Shown here piece by piece: positions 44,039 through 53,190 of a DNA stretch of 64,000 nucleotides. The notes under the pieces were generated by a model. It was not told the DNA's origin. It did not search any database and worked only from the letters and a program-made list of their open reading frames with translations. The position numbers were made by a program, and so were the translations under genes. Positions within the stretch are counted from its first letter, which is position 1; every line of letters begins with the position of its first letter. Source of the DNA: an uncultured Alphaproteobacteria bacterium. GTDB lineage: Bacteria; Pseudomonadota; Alphaproteobacteria; HIMB59. The stretch lies in contig CACBDV010000001.1 in the NCBI GenBank assembly GCA_902538085.1, forward strand, positions 375,063 through 439,062. The letters run 5' to 3'.

Positions 44039-45031
44039 TTAAAGCCACTCGGGTACGGGAAGTTTTTTTGATAACAGATATTCTTTGTTATACAACTTAC
44101 TAAAATACTTGTTAGCATCATCACAAAGAATTGTAACAATGTTTTTACCTGGTCCCATTTCTTTAGCCATTTCGATAGCCCCTGCTACATTTACTCCAGA
44201 ACTGGAGCCAAGAAATAAGCCTTCTGTTTTGACCATTTTATATAAAAGTTTAAACGCATCATAATCAGTAATATGGTATGAGAAATCAATAAGGGAAGGT
44301 TCAACATTTTTTGTCACTCTATACTGGCCTATTCCCTCCGTTTCTGATGGCTCGCCTTTAACTTCCAATTTAGAATATTTAAAATAATTATACATTTGAG
44401 CACCTTGTGGATCTGTACAAGCTATTTTTATATTTGAATTTAATTCTTTGAGTCCAATAGATGTGCCTGCTAATGTTCCACCCGACCCAATTGCACAAGT
44501 AAATCCGTCAACTTTTCCATCAAGCTGATTGAATATTTCTTTAGCTGTGGTTTTTGAGTGAAATTTGTAATTTGCTGTATTGTCAAATTGGTTTGCCCAC
44601 ATAACTGAAGTCTCTCCTTTTGATTGTAGATCTTCAACTAACTTCTTTGATACATGCTGATAATTACCTGGATCAGAATAGGGTTTAGTTGGTACAACTT
44701 TTAGCTTTGCCCCCATATTCCTTAAAATACTTTGCTTCTCCTCTGATGCACCGTCAGGCATTACAATTATAGTTTTGTATCCTCTAGCATTATTTATCAT
44801 TGTTAAAGCAATACCTGTGTTTCCAAAGGTACCCTCAACTACAGTGCCGCCTGGTTCAATTAAATTATTCTCTTCAGCATCAAGGATTATACCCAATGCC
44901 GTTCTATCTTTGATAGAACCAGCTGGATTCATAAATTCTGCTTTACCATAAATATTACAACCCGTAATTTCAGATGGATATTTGAGTTTAATAAGTGGCG
45001 TATTGCCAATAAAATCAACTATGTCTCTCAT
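44039..45031 (-). CDS. cysK: Cysteine synthase / cystathionine beta-synthase-like PLP enzyme
   Basis: A 330-residue fold-type II PLP enzyme with the Schiff-base lysine Lys41 in 'MNPAGSIKDRTA', the substrate loop 'GTFGNTGIAL' and phosphate loop 'GSGGTLAG'. It makes cysteine from O-acetylserine and sulfide, or cystathionine from serine and homocysteine; the sequence does not separate these. It lies 1 bp after a cystathionine gamma-lyase-like gene, and that pairing favours a transsulfuration role in part. Confidence 0.88.
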   Translation of the reverse strand: MRDIVDFIGNTPLIKLKYPSEITGCNIYGKAEFMNPAGSIKDRTALGIILDAEENNLIEPGGTVVEGTFGNTGIALTMINNARGYKTIIVMPDGASEEKQSILRNMGAKLKVVPTKPYSDPGNYQHVSKKLVEDLQSKGETSVMWANQFDNTANYKFHSKTTAKEIFNQLDGKVDGFTCAIGSGGTLAGTSIGLKELNSNIKIACTDPQGAQMYNYFKYSKLEVKGEPSETEGIGQYRVTKNVEPSLIDFSYHITDYDAFKLLYKMVKTEGLFLGSSSGVNVAGAIEMAKEMGPGKNIVTILCDDANKYFSKLYNKEYLLSKKLPVPEWL

Positions 45032-45032
45032 T

Positions 45033-46172
45033 TTAAATCTTTGATAGGGCTTGGTCTAAATCTGAGATCAAATCATCTACATCTTCAATACCCACAGATA
45101 TTCTTAGTAATGTTTCTGATATGCCTAATTTTTCTCTAATTGATGGATCTATAGAAGCATGGGTCATGATGGCTGGATGCTCGATCAAACTTTCGACTCC
45201 TCCTAGGCTTTCCGCGAGTGTAAATAAATTTAAATTTTTTAGAAAAGTTTTTACCCCATTAATATCTGAGTCAATTACAAAAGACATCATTCCACCAAAA
45301 CCATCCATTTGTTTTTCTGCAATTTCCTTGTGCCTTTTATCATTACCTGGAAAAAAAACTTTTTCTATCTTAGGATGATTGGATAAATAATTAGACACAG
45401 CAATAGCATTTTCATTATGTTGCTTCATTCTTACAGAAAGTGTTTTAATGCTTCTTGTTAATAAATAACAATCAAAGGGAGAGGGGACAGCCCCAACTGC
45501 ATTTTGAATAAAAGAAATTTTTTCAGCGTATTCCTTATTCTCTTTAATAACAATAGACCCACCAACAATATCTGAGTGGCCTCCTAAATATTTTGTTGAA
45601 GAACTCACTACCATATCTGCACCTAATTCAAGTGGTCTCTGATTATATGGAGAGGCAAATGTGTTATCACATATCACAGGTAATTTAAATTCACTTGCAA
45701 TATTAACAGTATTTTTAATATCAATAATTTTCATTAAAGGATTTGATGGTGTTTCAATCCATATAAATTTTGTGTTTTCTTTTATTTCATCATTCCAGTT
45801 TATATTTTTATCAAAGTCAATGTAAGTTACGTCAATATTTGATTTAACTTTATCAAATAACCTACGAGTACCCCCATATACATCATCAGAACAAACTATA
45901 TGGTAGTTTGTGCCAAATAGGTCACAAACTGTATTAATTGCTGACATGCCCGATGCAAATGCAAAAGCTTTATCTCCAGACTCAATTTGTGCTAGTAATT
46001 TTTCTAGTACATCTCTAGAAGGATTTTTGGTTCTAGCATATTCATACTCAAAATTTCCGGGTTCCATTTGTTTGAAGGTTGATGAAAGATGTATCGGTGG
46101 CATAACGGCTCCCGTTTCTTTATCTGGGCCATGCCCAGAATGAATTACTTTTGTGTTAAATTTTTTTTTCAC
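45033..46172 (-). CDS. Cystathionine gamma-lyase / gamma-synthase family enzyme
   Basis: A 379-residue Cys/Met-metabolism PLP enzyme. PLP lysine is Lys194 in 'SSSTKYLGGHSD', with 'FASGMSAINT' for phosphate binding, 'YEYARTKNPSRD' near the N-terminus and 'AESLGGVESLIEHPAIMTHA' near the C-terminus. The family covers MetB, MetC and gamma-lyase. With the coupled CysK-like enzyme, reverse transsulfuration (methionine to cysteine) is the simplest reading. It has a GTG start. The 223-bp upstream gap holds a GC-rich hairpin. Confidence 0.85.
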   Translation of the reverse strand: MKKKFNTKVIHSGHGPDKETGAVMPPIHLSSTFKQMEPGNFEYEYARTKNPSRDVLEKLLAQIESGDKAFAFASGMSAINTVCDLFGTNYHIVCSDDVYGGTRRLFDKVKSNIDVTYIDFDKNINWNDEIKENTKFIWIETPSNPLMKIIDIKNTVNIASEFKLPVICDNTFASPYNQRPLELGADMVVSSSTKYLGGHSDIVGGSIVIKENKEYAEKISFIQNAVGAVPSPFDCYLLTRSIKTLSVRMKQHNENAIAVSNYLSNHPKIEKVFFPGNDKRHKEIAEKQMDGFGGMMSFVIDSDINGVKTFLKNLNLFTLAESLGGVESLIEHPAIMTHASIDPSIREKLGISETLLRISVGIEDVDDLISDLDQALSKI

Positions 46173-46295
46173 AGCTCAATTTATAACTAATTAATTTTTA
46201 AATAACATCTATAACGATATTTTTCTTATTTGATAGGCTTTTTAAATTATAAGAAATCTGTTTCATATCAACCAAAATTCGAATATTATACCTGT

Positions 46296-46345
46296 CCCCT
46301 AGCCGCTTGGGTTGAGACATTGTCGAGGAGGAAGGTGGCAAGGGG
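46296..46345 (+). ncRNA. GC-rich intergenic hairpin with GAGGAGG loop (candidate structured RNA)
   Basis: The 223-bp gap upstream of the gamma-lyase gene is AT-rich except here. CCCCT-A-GCCGC pairs with GTGGC-A-AGGGG across a single A-A mismatch (10 pairs, one wobble on the plus strand). The 28-nt loop contains GACATTGTC and GAGGAGG (46325-46331). On the plus strand a TATTAT lies just upstream; on the minus strand TATAAT follows. The transcribed strand is therefore unclear. It matches no RNA family I know. Confidence 0.4.
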
Positions 46346-46395
46346 CAATAAATTTCATTGTTTCGTTAATCTATTTTCTTAACCAATTAGTTAAT

Positions 46396-46938
46396 TTAAG
46401 TTTCCTTTGACATCATTTGATTTAGATTTTCAATTTTCATATCAACAGACAAATCATTTGGCATTAACTTTTTCATTTCTTGATAAACCTTAAGTGCTCC
46501 ATCATAATTTTTGTAGCTTATAAGAATTCTACTCAAACCATCTAATGCACCAAAATGTCTTGGTTCAAGATACAATGTAGCTTTAATATCTCTCATAGAG
46601 TTTTCATAGTCTCCCATCATAAAATAAAAAGTTGCCCTTTTGTTGTAGGCCTCCGCGTAATTTGGCTCTAACTCAATAGCAAGAGTTAAAGCTGATATCG
46701 CAGATTGGTAATTTTTAGATTTAAAAAAATCTGAAATATTATCCATTACTATTTTTACATCTGGATTTTCAATTTTCATCCATTCTCCCCATATTTTTGA
46801 TATAATTAGACTTTGTTCTTTTGAGTCCTTTACCTTAGAGAGCTGACTGAATAATTCATCAAGTTTTGGGCTATTTTGATCTGCGTAACTATAGGATATG
46901 TTCAAAAACAAGGCGAATATAATTAAAATGATTTTCAT
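46396..46938 (-). CDS. Secreted tetratricopeptide-repeat protein
   Basis: A 180-residue protein with a signal peptide (MKIILIIFALFLNISYSYA) and at least three TPR units ('SAISALTLAIELEPNYAEAYNKRATFYFMMGDYENSM' spans two). TPRs mediate protein-protein contacts in the periplasm. It is divergent from the DUF4864 gene, 30 bp away. Partner unknown. Confidence 0.82.
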   Translation of the reverse strand: MKIILIIFALFLNISYSYADQNSPKLDELFSQLSKVKDSKEQSLIISKIWGEWMKIENPDVKIVMDNISDFFKSKNYQSAISALTLAIELEPNYAEAYNKRATFYFMMGDYENSMRDIKATLYLEPRHFGALDGLSRILISYKNYDGALKVYQEMKKLMPNDLSVDMKIENLNQMMSKET

Positions 46939-46968
46939 CTATATTGTTTAATTACGCATATAAATAGT

Positions 46969-47394
46969 ATGCAGTTTAAAAAATTAATTTACACAAGTTT
47001 ATGCCTTTTACTTTTTAACACTATATCGATTGCAGAAACTATTGATAAAAATGAGTTTAGTGAAACGCAAGCAGTGATTGAAAGTCAACTAAAAGCCTTC
47101 ATTAACAAAGATGCTGAAGGAGCTTTCTTTCATGCCTCACCTTATATCAAGATGAGGTTTAATAATCCTCAAGATTTTATGAGTATGGTTAAAAACTATT
47201 ATGAGCCTGTTTATAACCCTAAAAATTACTATTTTATGGAATCAAAATTTTTTGAAGGAGCTATATATCATCAACTACAAATCGTCTCGCAAGATAATGT
47301 TTCTTATTTAGCAATGTACTCACTCATTAAAGACAAGGGAGAGTGGAAAATTTCAGGTTGCTCTATTTACCCAATGGAAAAGCAATCAATTTAG
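46969..47394 (+). CDS. DUF4864 secreted protein
   Basis: A 141-residue protein with a signal peptide (MQFKKLIYTSLCLLLFNTISIA) and an NTF2-like outline: 'TQAVIESQLKAFINKDAEGAFFHASPYIKMRF', 'YFMESKFFEGAIYHQLQIV' and 'GEWKISGCSIY'. This is the DUF4864 pattern. Function unknown. It converges on the transporter gene with a 9-bp overlap. Confidence 0.72.
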   Translation: MQFKKLIYTSLCLLLFNTISIAETIDKNEFSETQAVIESQLKAFINKDAEGAFFHASPYIKMRFNNPQDFMSMVKNYYEPVYNPKNYYFMESKFFEGAIYHQLQIVSQDNVSYLAMYSLIKDKGEWKISGCSIYPMEKQSI

Positions 47395-48258
47395 CTTTTT
47401 TAATTTAGAATAAACAAGATATCCAGAAATTATTATTAAAATAGCACCGCATAATTCTATAATTGAGGGGTAGTGATTGAAAACAACAATACTAATTACT
47501 ATTCCAAAAATGATCTGTGAATAATGTGTGATGCTAAAAAATGAAGCCTCTATTCTTCTAAGAGAATAGATTAAGATCATCATGGCCACACCATCAATAA
47601 GCCCTGCACCTACCATTATTAAAAAATCGTACAAAGCGATATCTTTGTAATGGTTGATTGAAAATACTGTGAAAATTATGCCAGTAATTCCCATACTATA
47701 AAAAGTCAAAGCCATAGTTCTTTCAGATTTCCCATAAACTCGCACTGTAAAATCTAGACACGCTAATGAAATTACTCCTAATATAAGAAATATTACTCCC
47801 AAAGCATTAAAACCTGCTTTTAAACTAAAACCTGAGACCATAAAAACAGCAATCATAGCTAGTATTAAAGAAATTATTTTGGATAGGTAAATCGACTCCT
47901 TTAAAATTACTATTCCCATAATTGAGAGTAACACAGGAGCTGACAAAATTATTGGATAAGCAATAGATAAAGGTAATAAAATGATACCTTTTACAACAAA
48001 ATAATAGGTCAAAGTCATTAAAATACCTCTTATAAAATGAAGTTTATAATTGCTTGTTTTTATTTCTTCTAAGCTCTTTCTGTACAGTAAATAAAAGAGC
48101 ACTGGGATTATTGCAGAGAAACTCGCTATGGAAAATATAACTGTGTCTTTATATAAATCTCCAATTAACTTTATAATAGTGTCTGCAATTGAAAATAAGA
48201 AAAAGGCAACAGTGCCTAGTATGTAAATTACGTGTTTTTTACTCTCTAATTGAGACAT
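47386..48258 (-). CDS. EamA/DMT family transporter
   Basis: A 290-residue protein with about ten hydrophobic helices in two EamA repeats ('FIRGILMTLTYYFVVKGIILLPLSIAYPIILSAPVLLSI' in the first half, 'YSLRRIEASFFSITHYSQIIFGIVIS' in the second). DMT-family transporters export or import small metabolites; the substrate cannot be told. It overlaps the next gene upstream by 20 bp. Confidence 0.85.
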   Translation of the reverse strand: MSQLESKKHVIYILGTVAFFLFSIADTIIKLIGDLYKDTVIFSIASFSAIIPVLFYLLYRKSLEEIKTSNYKLHFIRGILMTLTYYFVVKGIILLPLSIAYPIILSAPVLLSIMGIVILKESIYLSKIISLILAMIAVFMVSGFSLKAGFNALGVIFLILGVISLACLDFTVRVYGKSERTMALTFYSMGITGIIFTVFSINHYKDIALYDFLIMVGAGLIDGVAMMILIYSLRRIEASFFSITHYSQIIFGIVISIVVFNHYPSIIELCGAILIIISGYLVYSKLKKLN

Positions 48259-49510
48259 TGAATTTACTTCTATATCTCATTACTAAGATTAATACGAACA
48301 ATTTAATGGTTAGCGGTATAAAAAAATAAAAAATCATAATATTTGGAATATTTGGGTGAATTGTAAAATTTATTGATTGTAAGTAACCATATCCCGTTAG
48401 TGCTATACCAGCAGCAATTCCTATAGCAGCTTTTCTTATAATTGAGAAAAATGAGGTAAAAAACTGTGATAAACGATTTTCATTATTTACATCTAATATG
48501 TCAGCTAACTCAATCTGGGGTATTATAAGATCAATTCCAATTCCAATTCCTGTAATAAGTATGACAAATATATATATTTGCCAATAGTCACTGCTAGTGA
48601 AAATAACAAATAAAAAACCAAAAATAGTTATACTGGTTCCAATCTGTAATAAAAACATATTTGAAAATTTTTTTCCAAAAAAATACCAAAATGGCGTGGA
48701 AATTAATGTTATAAGAAAATACAAAATTAATAAATGACCTGCATAATCACTAAGACCCAGATATTCAGATACAAATATAATAAATAAATTTGCAGTAAAA
48801 TTATTAGCAAGTAAATTAAAAAATGTAATGTAAGAAAAAGGTAAGATTTTTTTATTTTTTTTAATGAAAGTTTTTAATTTTATCCAAGAAATTTCATTTG
48901 ACTTGTAATTCAGTTCATCATCATAGAAAAAATAAAAAATTAATCCCCCTATAATTGCAAGAGAAATAAAAATAAAACCACTTGTTTTAATAACGTCTGG
49001 GTTTAATAGCTCAACATTATTTAAATTTGAAATAGTCGTTGGAATAATAAGAGCTGCAAGAACTCCTAAAATTGCAAATACTTCTTTGACTGCTGCCAAA
49101 CGAAATCTTTTTTTTAAAATTTTTTTTTGATCGATAACTATAGAGTCGTAAGGAATGATTGCAATTGAGTAACTTATCAATGCTAAGTTATAAAAAAAAA
49201 TAAAATTATAAATATTAGAAGATTGGAAAACGTAAAGGCCAAATAAGGAGAAAATAAATATTATTATTCCTAAAAGAATTTGATTTTTTCTTGATCGACC
49301 TGAAATAATTCTTTTTTCTGTTAAATAACCAATTAAAAAGTCTGAGAAGACATCAAAAAATCTAGATATCAGTATTACTAGACCGATAACACTTAAAGAG
49401 ATACCAATTGATAAATTGTAAAATGTGGGCAAAAAAATAAATAATAATAAAAAACTCCCAGCAAGGTAAAATGACTGAAAACTATAGGATAAAATCGATT
49501 TTAAACTCAT
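48239..49510 (-). CDS. MFS transporter of the GPH (MelB-like) type
   Basis: A 423-residue protein with about twelve helices. 'ISRFFDVFSDFLIGYLTEKR' is the conserved cytoplasmic motif of glycoside-pentoside-hexuronide:cation symporters (MFS_2), followed by 'RSRKNQILLG'. It probably moves a sugar or related compound with a cation. It is paired by overlap with the EamA gene. The 90-bp upstream gap holds part of a hairpin element. Confidence 0.8.
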   Translation of the reverse strand: MSLKSILSYSFQSFYLAGSFLLLFIFLPTFYNLSIGISLSVIGLVILISRFFDVFSDFLIGYLTEKRIISGRSRKNQILLGIIIFIFSLFGLYVFQSSNIYNFIFFYNLALISYSIAIIPYDSIVIDQKKILKKRFRLAAVKEVFAILGVLAALIIPTTISNLNNVELLNPDVIKTSGFIFISLAIIGGLIFYFFYDDELNYKSNEISWIKLKTFIKKNKKILPFSYITFFNLLANNFTANLFIIFVSEYLGLSDYAGHLLILYFLITLISTPFWYFFGKKFSNMFLLQIGTSITIFGFLFVIFTSSDYWQIYIFVILITGIGIGIDLIIPQIELADILDVNNENRLSQFFTSFFSIIRKAAIGIAAGIALTGYGYLQSINFTIHPNIPNIMIFYFFIPLTIKLFVLILVMRYRSKFNVSIRE

Positions 49511-49585
49511 TTTTGGATATTTAATACTTGAACAACTTTGACTATATCAAAATATTTATTAGTGTTCAGTTAGCATTCATGCGGG

Positions 49586-49631
49586 GGCTGATTCGGTATC
49601 TCACTTTCCTCCTCTATATGTCGAGTCAGCC
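49586..49631 (+). ncRNA. Hairpin with CCTCCTC loop overlapping the ogt 3' end (candidate small RNA)
   Basis: On the plus strand GGCTGATTC pairs with GAGTCAGCC (9 bp with one wobble, continuous only on this strand). The loop is rich in pyrimidines and carries CTTTCCTCCTC. The element covers the last ~10 codons of ogt, on the opposite strand, and part of the gap after it. On the minus strand AGGAGGAAA precedes GTG opening a 12-codon frame. It resembles the elements near 3111 and 46296 in having an AGGAGG/CCTCCT loop. Function unknown. Confidence 0.4.
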
Positions 49632-50116
49632 GTTCCTCTACCCTCTATATCTAGTATTTTTCTCTTAATTTTATCACCCCACATATATCTTCCAAAATCT
49701 CCATTTTTTTTTACTACTCTGTGACAAGGAACCAATAATCCAACAGGATTTTTACCAACCGCTGAAGCAATGGCTCTTACTGCATCTGGTCTCTTTATTT
49801 TTTTAGCAAGCTCGCTGTAGGAAATTGTTTGACCATAAGGAATTTTCGTAATTTCTGTCCAAACTTTTTTTTGTAGTGTAGTTCCATCGAGGAATTTTAT
49901 TTTTATATTTTTTTGTTTAGAAATTTTACCTTTCAATAAATTGTTTATTAATATTTTTGCTTTCTTTAATTTTAAACCTTTAGTTGGGTTATATAAATTA
50001 AGTATGTTTTTAATTCTTTTATCGTTATCTTTTATAAGAAAGTGAACTCCCTCTGAACTATCTAGGACAAAAAGTTTAATTATTGGTGTTTCGATAAAAT
50101 CAAAACAATAATTCAT
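49601..50116 (-). CDS. ogt: Methylated-DNA-protein cysteine methyltransferase
   Basis: A 171-residue alkyltransferase. The acceptor Cys131 is in 'VGLLVPCHRVVKKNGDFGRYMWG', with the DNA-binding helix 'TISYSELAKKIKRPDAVRAIASAVGKNP'. It repairs O6-alkylguanine by accepting the alkyl group irreversibly. The start overlaps the dnaJ stop by 1 bp. The last dozen residues (RGTADSTYRGGK), after the usual family end, are encoded by the hairpin element on this stretch and look non-conserved. Confidence 0.93.
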   Translation of the reverse strand: MNYCFDFIETPIIKLFVLDSSEGVHFLIKDNDKRIKNILNLYNPTKGLKLKKAKILINNLLKGKISKQKNIKIKFLDGTTLQKKVWTEITKIPYGQTISYSELAKKIKRPDAVRAIASAVGKNPVGLLVPCHRVVKKNGDFGRYMWGDKIKRKILDIEGRGTADSTYRGGK

Positions 50117-51195
50117 TAATTAAACATTTTTTTTACTTTATCAAAAAACCCTTCCGTCATTTTAGAGTTTTTCTTAGTAAGGGTTTCATTAAATTGATTT
50201 AAAAGTTTCTCTTGATCTGAAGATAAGTTTACTGGTGTTTCAGCATGTACTTTAACAATCATATCGCCTCTTGTGTTTGTTCTCAGAATACTCATTCCCT
50301 TGCCTTTGATTCTGAGTTTATGACCTGACTGCATTCCTTTTGGTATGGAAACATTAACCATTTTTTTTTCTATAGTAGGAACTTCTATGTTTCCGCCCAA
50401 AGTTGCTGTAGTAAAAGGTATAGCAACATCACAAATAATGTTATCTCGTTCTCTCTGGAAAAGTTTGTGGTTATTTATATTTATAAAAACGTAAAGGTCT
50501 CCATAGGAGCCGCCTCTTTCTCCAGCCTCTCCTTCTCCGCTCATTCTAATCCTGTTACCTGTTTCAACTCCAGCAGGTATTTTGATCTGAATTTTTTTAT
50601 TTTGTTTAATTCGTCCAGTGTTACTGCATTTTGAGCATCGACCCTTCATTTCTTGCCCAGTTCCACCACATCTACCACAGGTCCTCTCCATAGAAAAAAA
50701 CCCGCTCTGAGTCCTAACTTTTCCGTAACCTTGGCAAGTAGAACAACTTTTATAACTATGCTGTTCAGGGCAATTAATCATTTTGGGTATTGTTACCTCT
50801 AGTGATTTTCCAGTAAAAGCCTCTTCTAGGTCAATAGTAACATCGTAGCGCAAATCATCCCCTCTACTTTCGCGCTGACCGCCCTCACCAAATGCACCAA
50901 AAATATCTTCAAAAATATCTGAAAAACCGCCAAAGCCTTGTTGGCCAAATCCACCAGCTCCACCACCGCCTTGTTCAAAAGCAGCATGGCCAAATTGATC
51001 ATAAGTTTGTCTTTTTTTTGGATCTTTTAAAATTTCATATGCTTGACTCACATCCTTAAATTTTTGTTCAGCAGCAGAGTCACCCTGGTTTCGATCAGGA
51101 TGATATTTCATTGCTAATTTTCGGTAAGCACTTTTTATTTCAGAGTCACTAGCTTCACGGGATATACCAAGAGTGTCATAAAAATCCTCAGCCAT
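50116..51195 (-). CDS. dnaJ: Chaperone DnaJ with incomplete first zinc motif
   Basis: A 359-residue type I DnaJ: J domain with HPD ('KYHPDRNQGD'), a Gly/Phe-rich linker (75-105), zinc domain (142-195) and C-terminal peptide-binding domains. The zinc region has three full CxxCxGxG-type motifs (Cys151/154, 173/176, 187/190), but the first is reduced to Cys142 in 'NCPEQHSYKSC', with His146 nearby as a possible fourth ligand. It works with DnaK and GrpE. It lies 23 bp after dnaK. Confidence 0.95.
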   Translation of the reverse strand: MAEDFYDTLGISREASDSEIKSAYRKLAMKYHPDRNQGDSAAEQKFKDVSQAYEILKDPKKRQTYDQFGHAAFEQGGGGAGGFGQQGFGGFSDIFEDIFGAFGEGGQRESRGDDLRYDVTIDLEEAFTGKSLEVTIPKMINCPEQHSYKSCSTCQGYGKVRTQSGFFSMERTCGRCGGTGQEMKGRCSKCSNTGRIKQNKKIQIKIPAGVETGNRIRMSGEGEAGERGGSYGDLYVFININNHKLFQRERDNIICDVAIPFTTATLGGNIEVPTIEKKMVNVSIPKGMQSGHKLRIKGKGMSILRTNTRGDMIVKVHAETPVNLSSDQEKLLNQFNETLTKKNSKMTEGFFDKVKKMFN

Positions 51196-51218
51196 AATAT
51201 TTTAAACCAAGCTAAGAG

Positions 51219-53150
51219 TTACTGTCCGCTTGCTTTTTTATCGTCGTCTACTTCTTCGTAGTCTGCGTCTATAACATCATCATCGCTTTTAGATTCACTA
51301 GTGTTATCTTCTTGCTTAGGTTGTTCTGCGCCAGGAGCCTCAGATGATTGTTGATCTTTGTACATAGCTTCGCCCATTTTCATAGATGATTGAGTTAGGT
51401 CTTGTGTTTTTTGTTTTATGGTCTCAATCTCATTTTTTTCGAGCGCTTCTTTTAAATCTTTTAAGTCTGCTTCTATTTTAGACTTATCTTCGGGACTAAT
51501 TTTATCGCCATGCTCTTTTATATTTTTTTCCACTTGGAAGACAAGACTATCGGCTTGATTCTTAACATCAACCTCTTCTCTTTTCTTCTTATCTGTTTCA
51601 GCATTAGCTTCAGCATCTTTAACCATTTTGTCAATCTCTTCATCTGATAGACCACCAGATGCTTGGATTTTAATTTGTTGCTCTTTTCCTGTAGATTTAT
51701 CTTTTGCAGATACATTGACAATACCATTAGCATCAATATCGAAAGTTACCTCGATTTGTGGTGTTCCTCTTGGAGCAGGAGGTATGCCAACTAAATCGAA
51801 TTGACCTAAAAGCTTGTTATCAGCAGCCATTTCTCTTTCTCCCTGAAAGACCCTGATAGTAACGGCATTTTGATTGTCCTCTGCTGTTGAGAATACTTGG
51901 CTTTTTTTTGTAGGAACAGTCGTATTTCTTTCAATTAACTTTGTAAATACTCCGCCAAGTGTTTCAATACCCAAAGAAAGCGGGGTTACATCTAAAAGTA
52001 AGACATCTTTTACATCACCTTGTAAAACACCTGCCTGGATAGCAGCTCCCATAGCCACAACTTCATCGGGGTTAACGCCTTTGCTAGGATCTTTCCCAAA
52101 AAAGTTTTTAACAATTTCTGTTACTTTAGGCATTCTTGTCATTCCACCGACTAAAATGACATCGTTTATGTCACTTGCTGAAAGACCAGCGTCACTTAGA
52201 GCTTTTTTACAGGGTTCAATTGTGTTTTGAAGCAAGTCGTCAACCAACTCTTCAAGCTTAGCTCTGGTAAGTTTTACATTTAAGTGTTTAGGCCCAGATT
52301 GATCAGCTGTAATAAAAGGTAAATTTACATCTGTTTGAGTTGAACTTGACAGTTCTATTTTTGCCTTTTCAGCAGCCTCTTTTAAACGTTGTAATGCTAA
52401 TTTGTCATTTTTTAAATCTATGCCTTGCTCTTTTTTAAATTCGCTAGCTAAAAAATCAATAATTCTTAAATCAAAGTCTTCGCCACCCAAGTGTGTATCA
52501 CCATTTGTAGACTTAACTTCAAATACACCATCTCCCACTTCTAAAATTGACACATCAAATGTACCACCACCTAAATCGTAGACAACTACAGTACCTGATT
52601 GTTTTTTATCTAGTCCATATGCTAATGAAGCAGCAGTTGGTTCATTAATAATTCTTAAAACTTCTAAGCCAGCAATTTTTCCGGCATCTTTAGTTGCTTG
52701 CCTTTGTGCATCATTGAAATAAGCAGGAACAGTTATCACTGCTTGTGTAATAGTTTCTCCTGTATAAGACTCAGCTGTCTCTTTCATTTTTTGAAGAATA
52801 AAAGCAGAGATTTGACTAGGGCTATATTTTTCACCCTGAGCTTCAACCCATGCATCACCGTTATTACCTTTAATAATTTTAAATGGAGATAAGCCTACAT
52901 CCTTTTGCACAGTTTCATCTTCAAAACTTCTACCAATAAATCTTTTTACGGCATAAAGTGTATTTTCAGGGTTTGTAACCGCTTGTCTTTTTGCAGATTG
53001 ACCAATTAGTTTTTCGCTTTCAGTAAAAGCTACAACAGAAGGTGTTGTTCTCGCACCTTCAGAATTCTCTATTACCTTTGGGTTCTTTCCATCCATTATT
53101 GCCACACAAGAGTTTGTGGTACCTAAATCAATTCCAATTACTTTAGCCAT
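51219..53150 (-). CDS. dnaK: Chaperone DnaK (Hsp70)
   Basis: A 643-residue Hsp70 with ATPase-domain signatures '[14 protein letters not shown]', '[15 protein letters not shown]' and '[13 protein letters not shown]', linker '[13 protein letters not shown]', substrate domain, and an acidic tail ending '[17 protein letters not shown]'. It folds and protects proteins in the cytoplasm. It is preceded by an RpoH-type promoter in the grpE-dnaK gap, which allows heat-shock induction apart from hrcA-grpE. Confidence 0.98.
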   Translation of the reverse strand: MAKVIGIDLGTTNSCVAIMDGKNPKVIENSEGARTTPSVVAFTESEKLIGQSAKRQAVTNPENTLYAVKRFIGRSFEDETVQKDVGLSPFKIIKGNNGDAWVEAQGEKYSPSQISAFILQKMKETAESYTGETITQAVITVPAYFNDAQRQATKDAGKIAGLEVLRIINEPTAASLAYGLDKKQSGTVVVYDLGGGTFDVSILEVGDGVFEVKSTNGDTHLGGEDFDLRIIDFLASEFKKEQGIDLKNDKLALQRLKEAAEKAKIELSSSTQTDVNLPFITADQSGPKHLNVKLTRAKLEELVDDLLQNTIEPCKKALSDAGLSASDINDVILVGGMTRMPKVTEIVKNFFGKDPSKGVNPDEVVAMGAAIQAGVLQGDVKDVLLLDVTPLSLGIETLGGVFTKLIERNTTVPTKKSQVFSTAEDNQNAVTIRVFQGEREMAADNKLLGQFDLVGIPPAPRGTPQIEVTFDIDANGIVNVSAKDKSTGKEQQIKIQASGGLSDEEIDKMVKDAEANAETDKKKREEVDVKNQADSLVFQVEKNIKEHGDKISPEDKSKIEADLKDLKEALEKNEIETIKQKTQDLTQSSMKMGEAMYKDQQSSEAPGAEQPKQEDNTSESKSDDDVIDADYEEVDDDKKASGQ

Positions 53151-53190
53151 TTTGTTTTTCCTACTTTAAAAATTAAATAATCTTATATTT

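Noticed and set aside
46270-46290. Possible tRNA T-loop (ATTCGAAT)
   Set aside because: No acceptor, D or anticodon arms can be built around it.
46296-46345. Signal recognition particle RNA or RNase P RNA fragment
   Set aside because: The GGAA tetraloop core of SRP RNA and the conserved RNase P P4 sequences are absent, and the element is too short.
49575-49650. Resemblance of GGGGGCTGATTC to the start of a (permuted) tmRNA gene
   Set aside because: No UUCGAC stretch, T-arm, CCA-encoding end or tag reading frame is found nearby; the similarity is limited to about 12 bases.
51874-52230. 118-residue plus-strand ORF inside dnaK
   Set aside because: Long antisense frames are common opposite dnaK; no domain seen.
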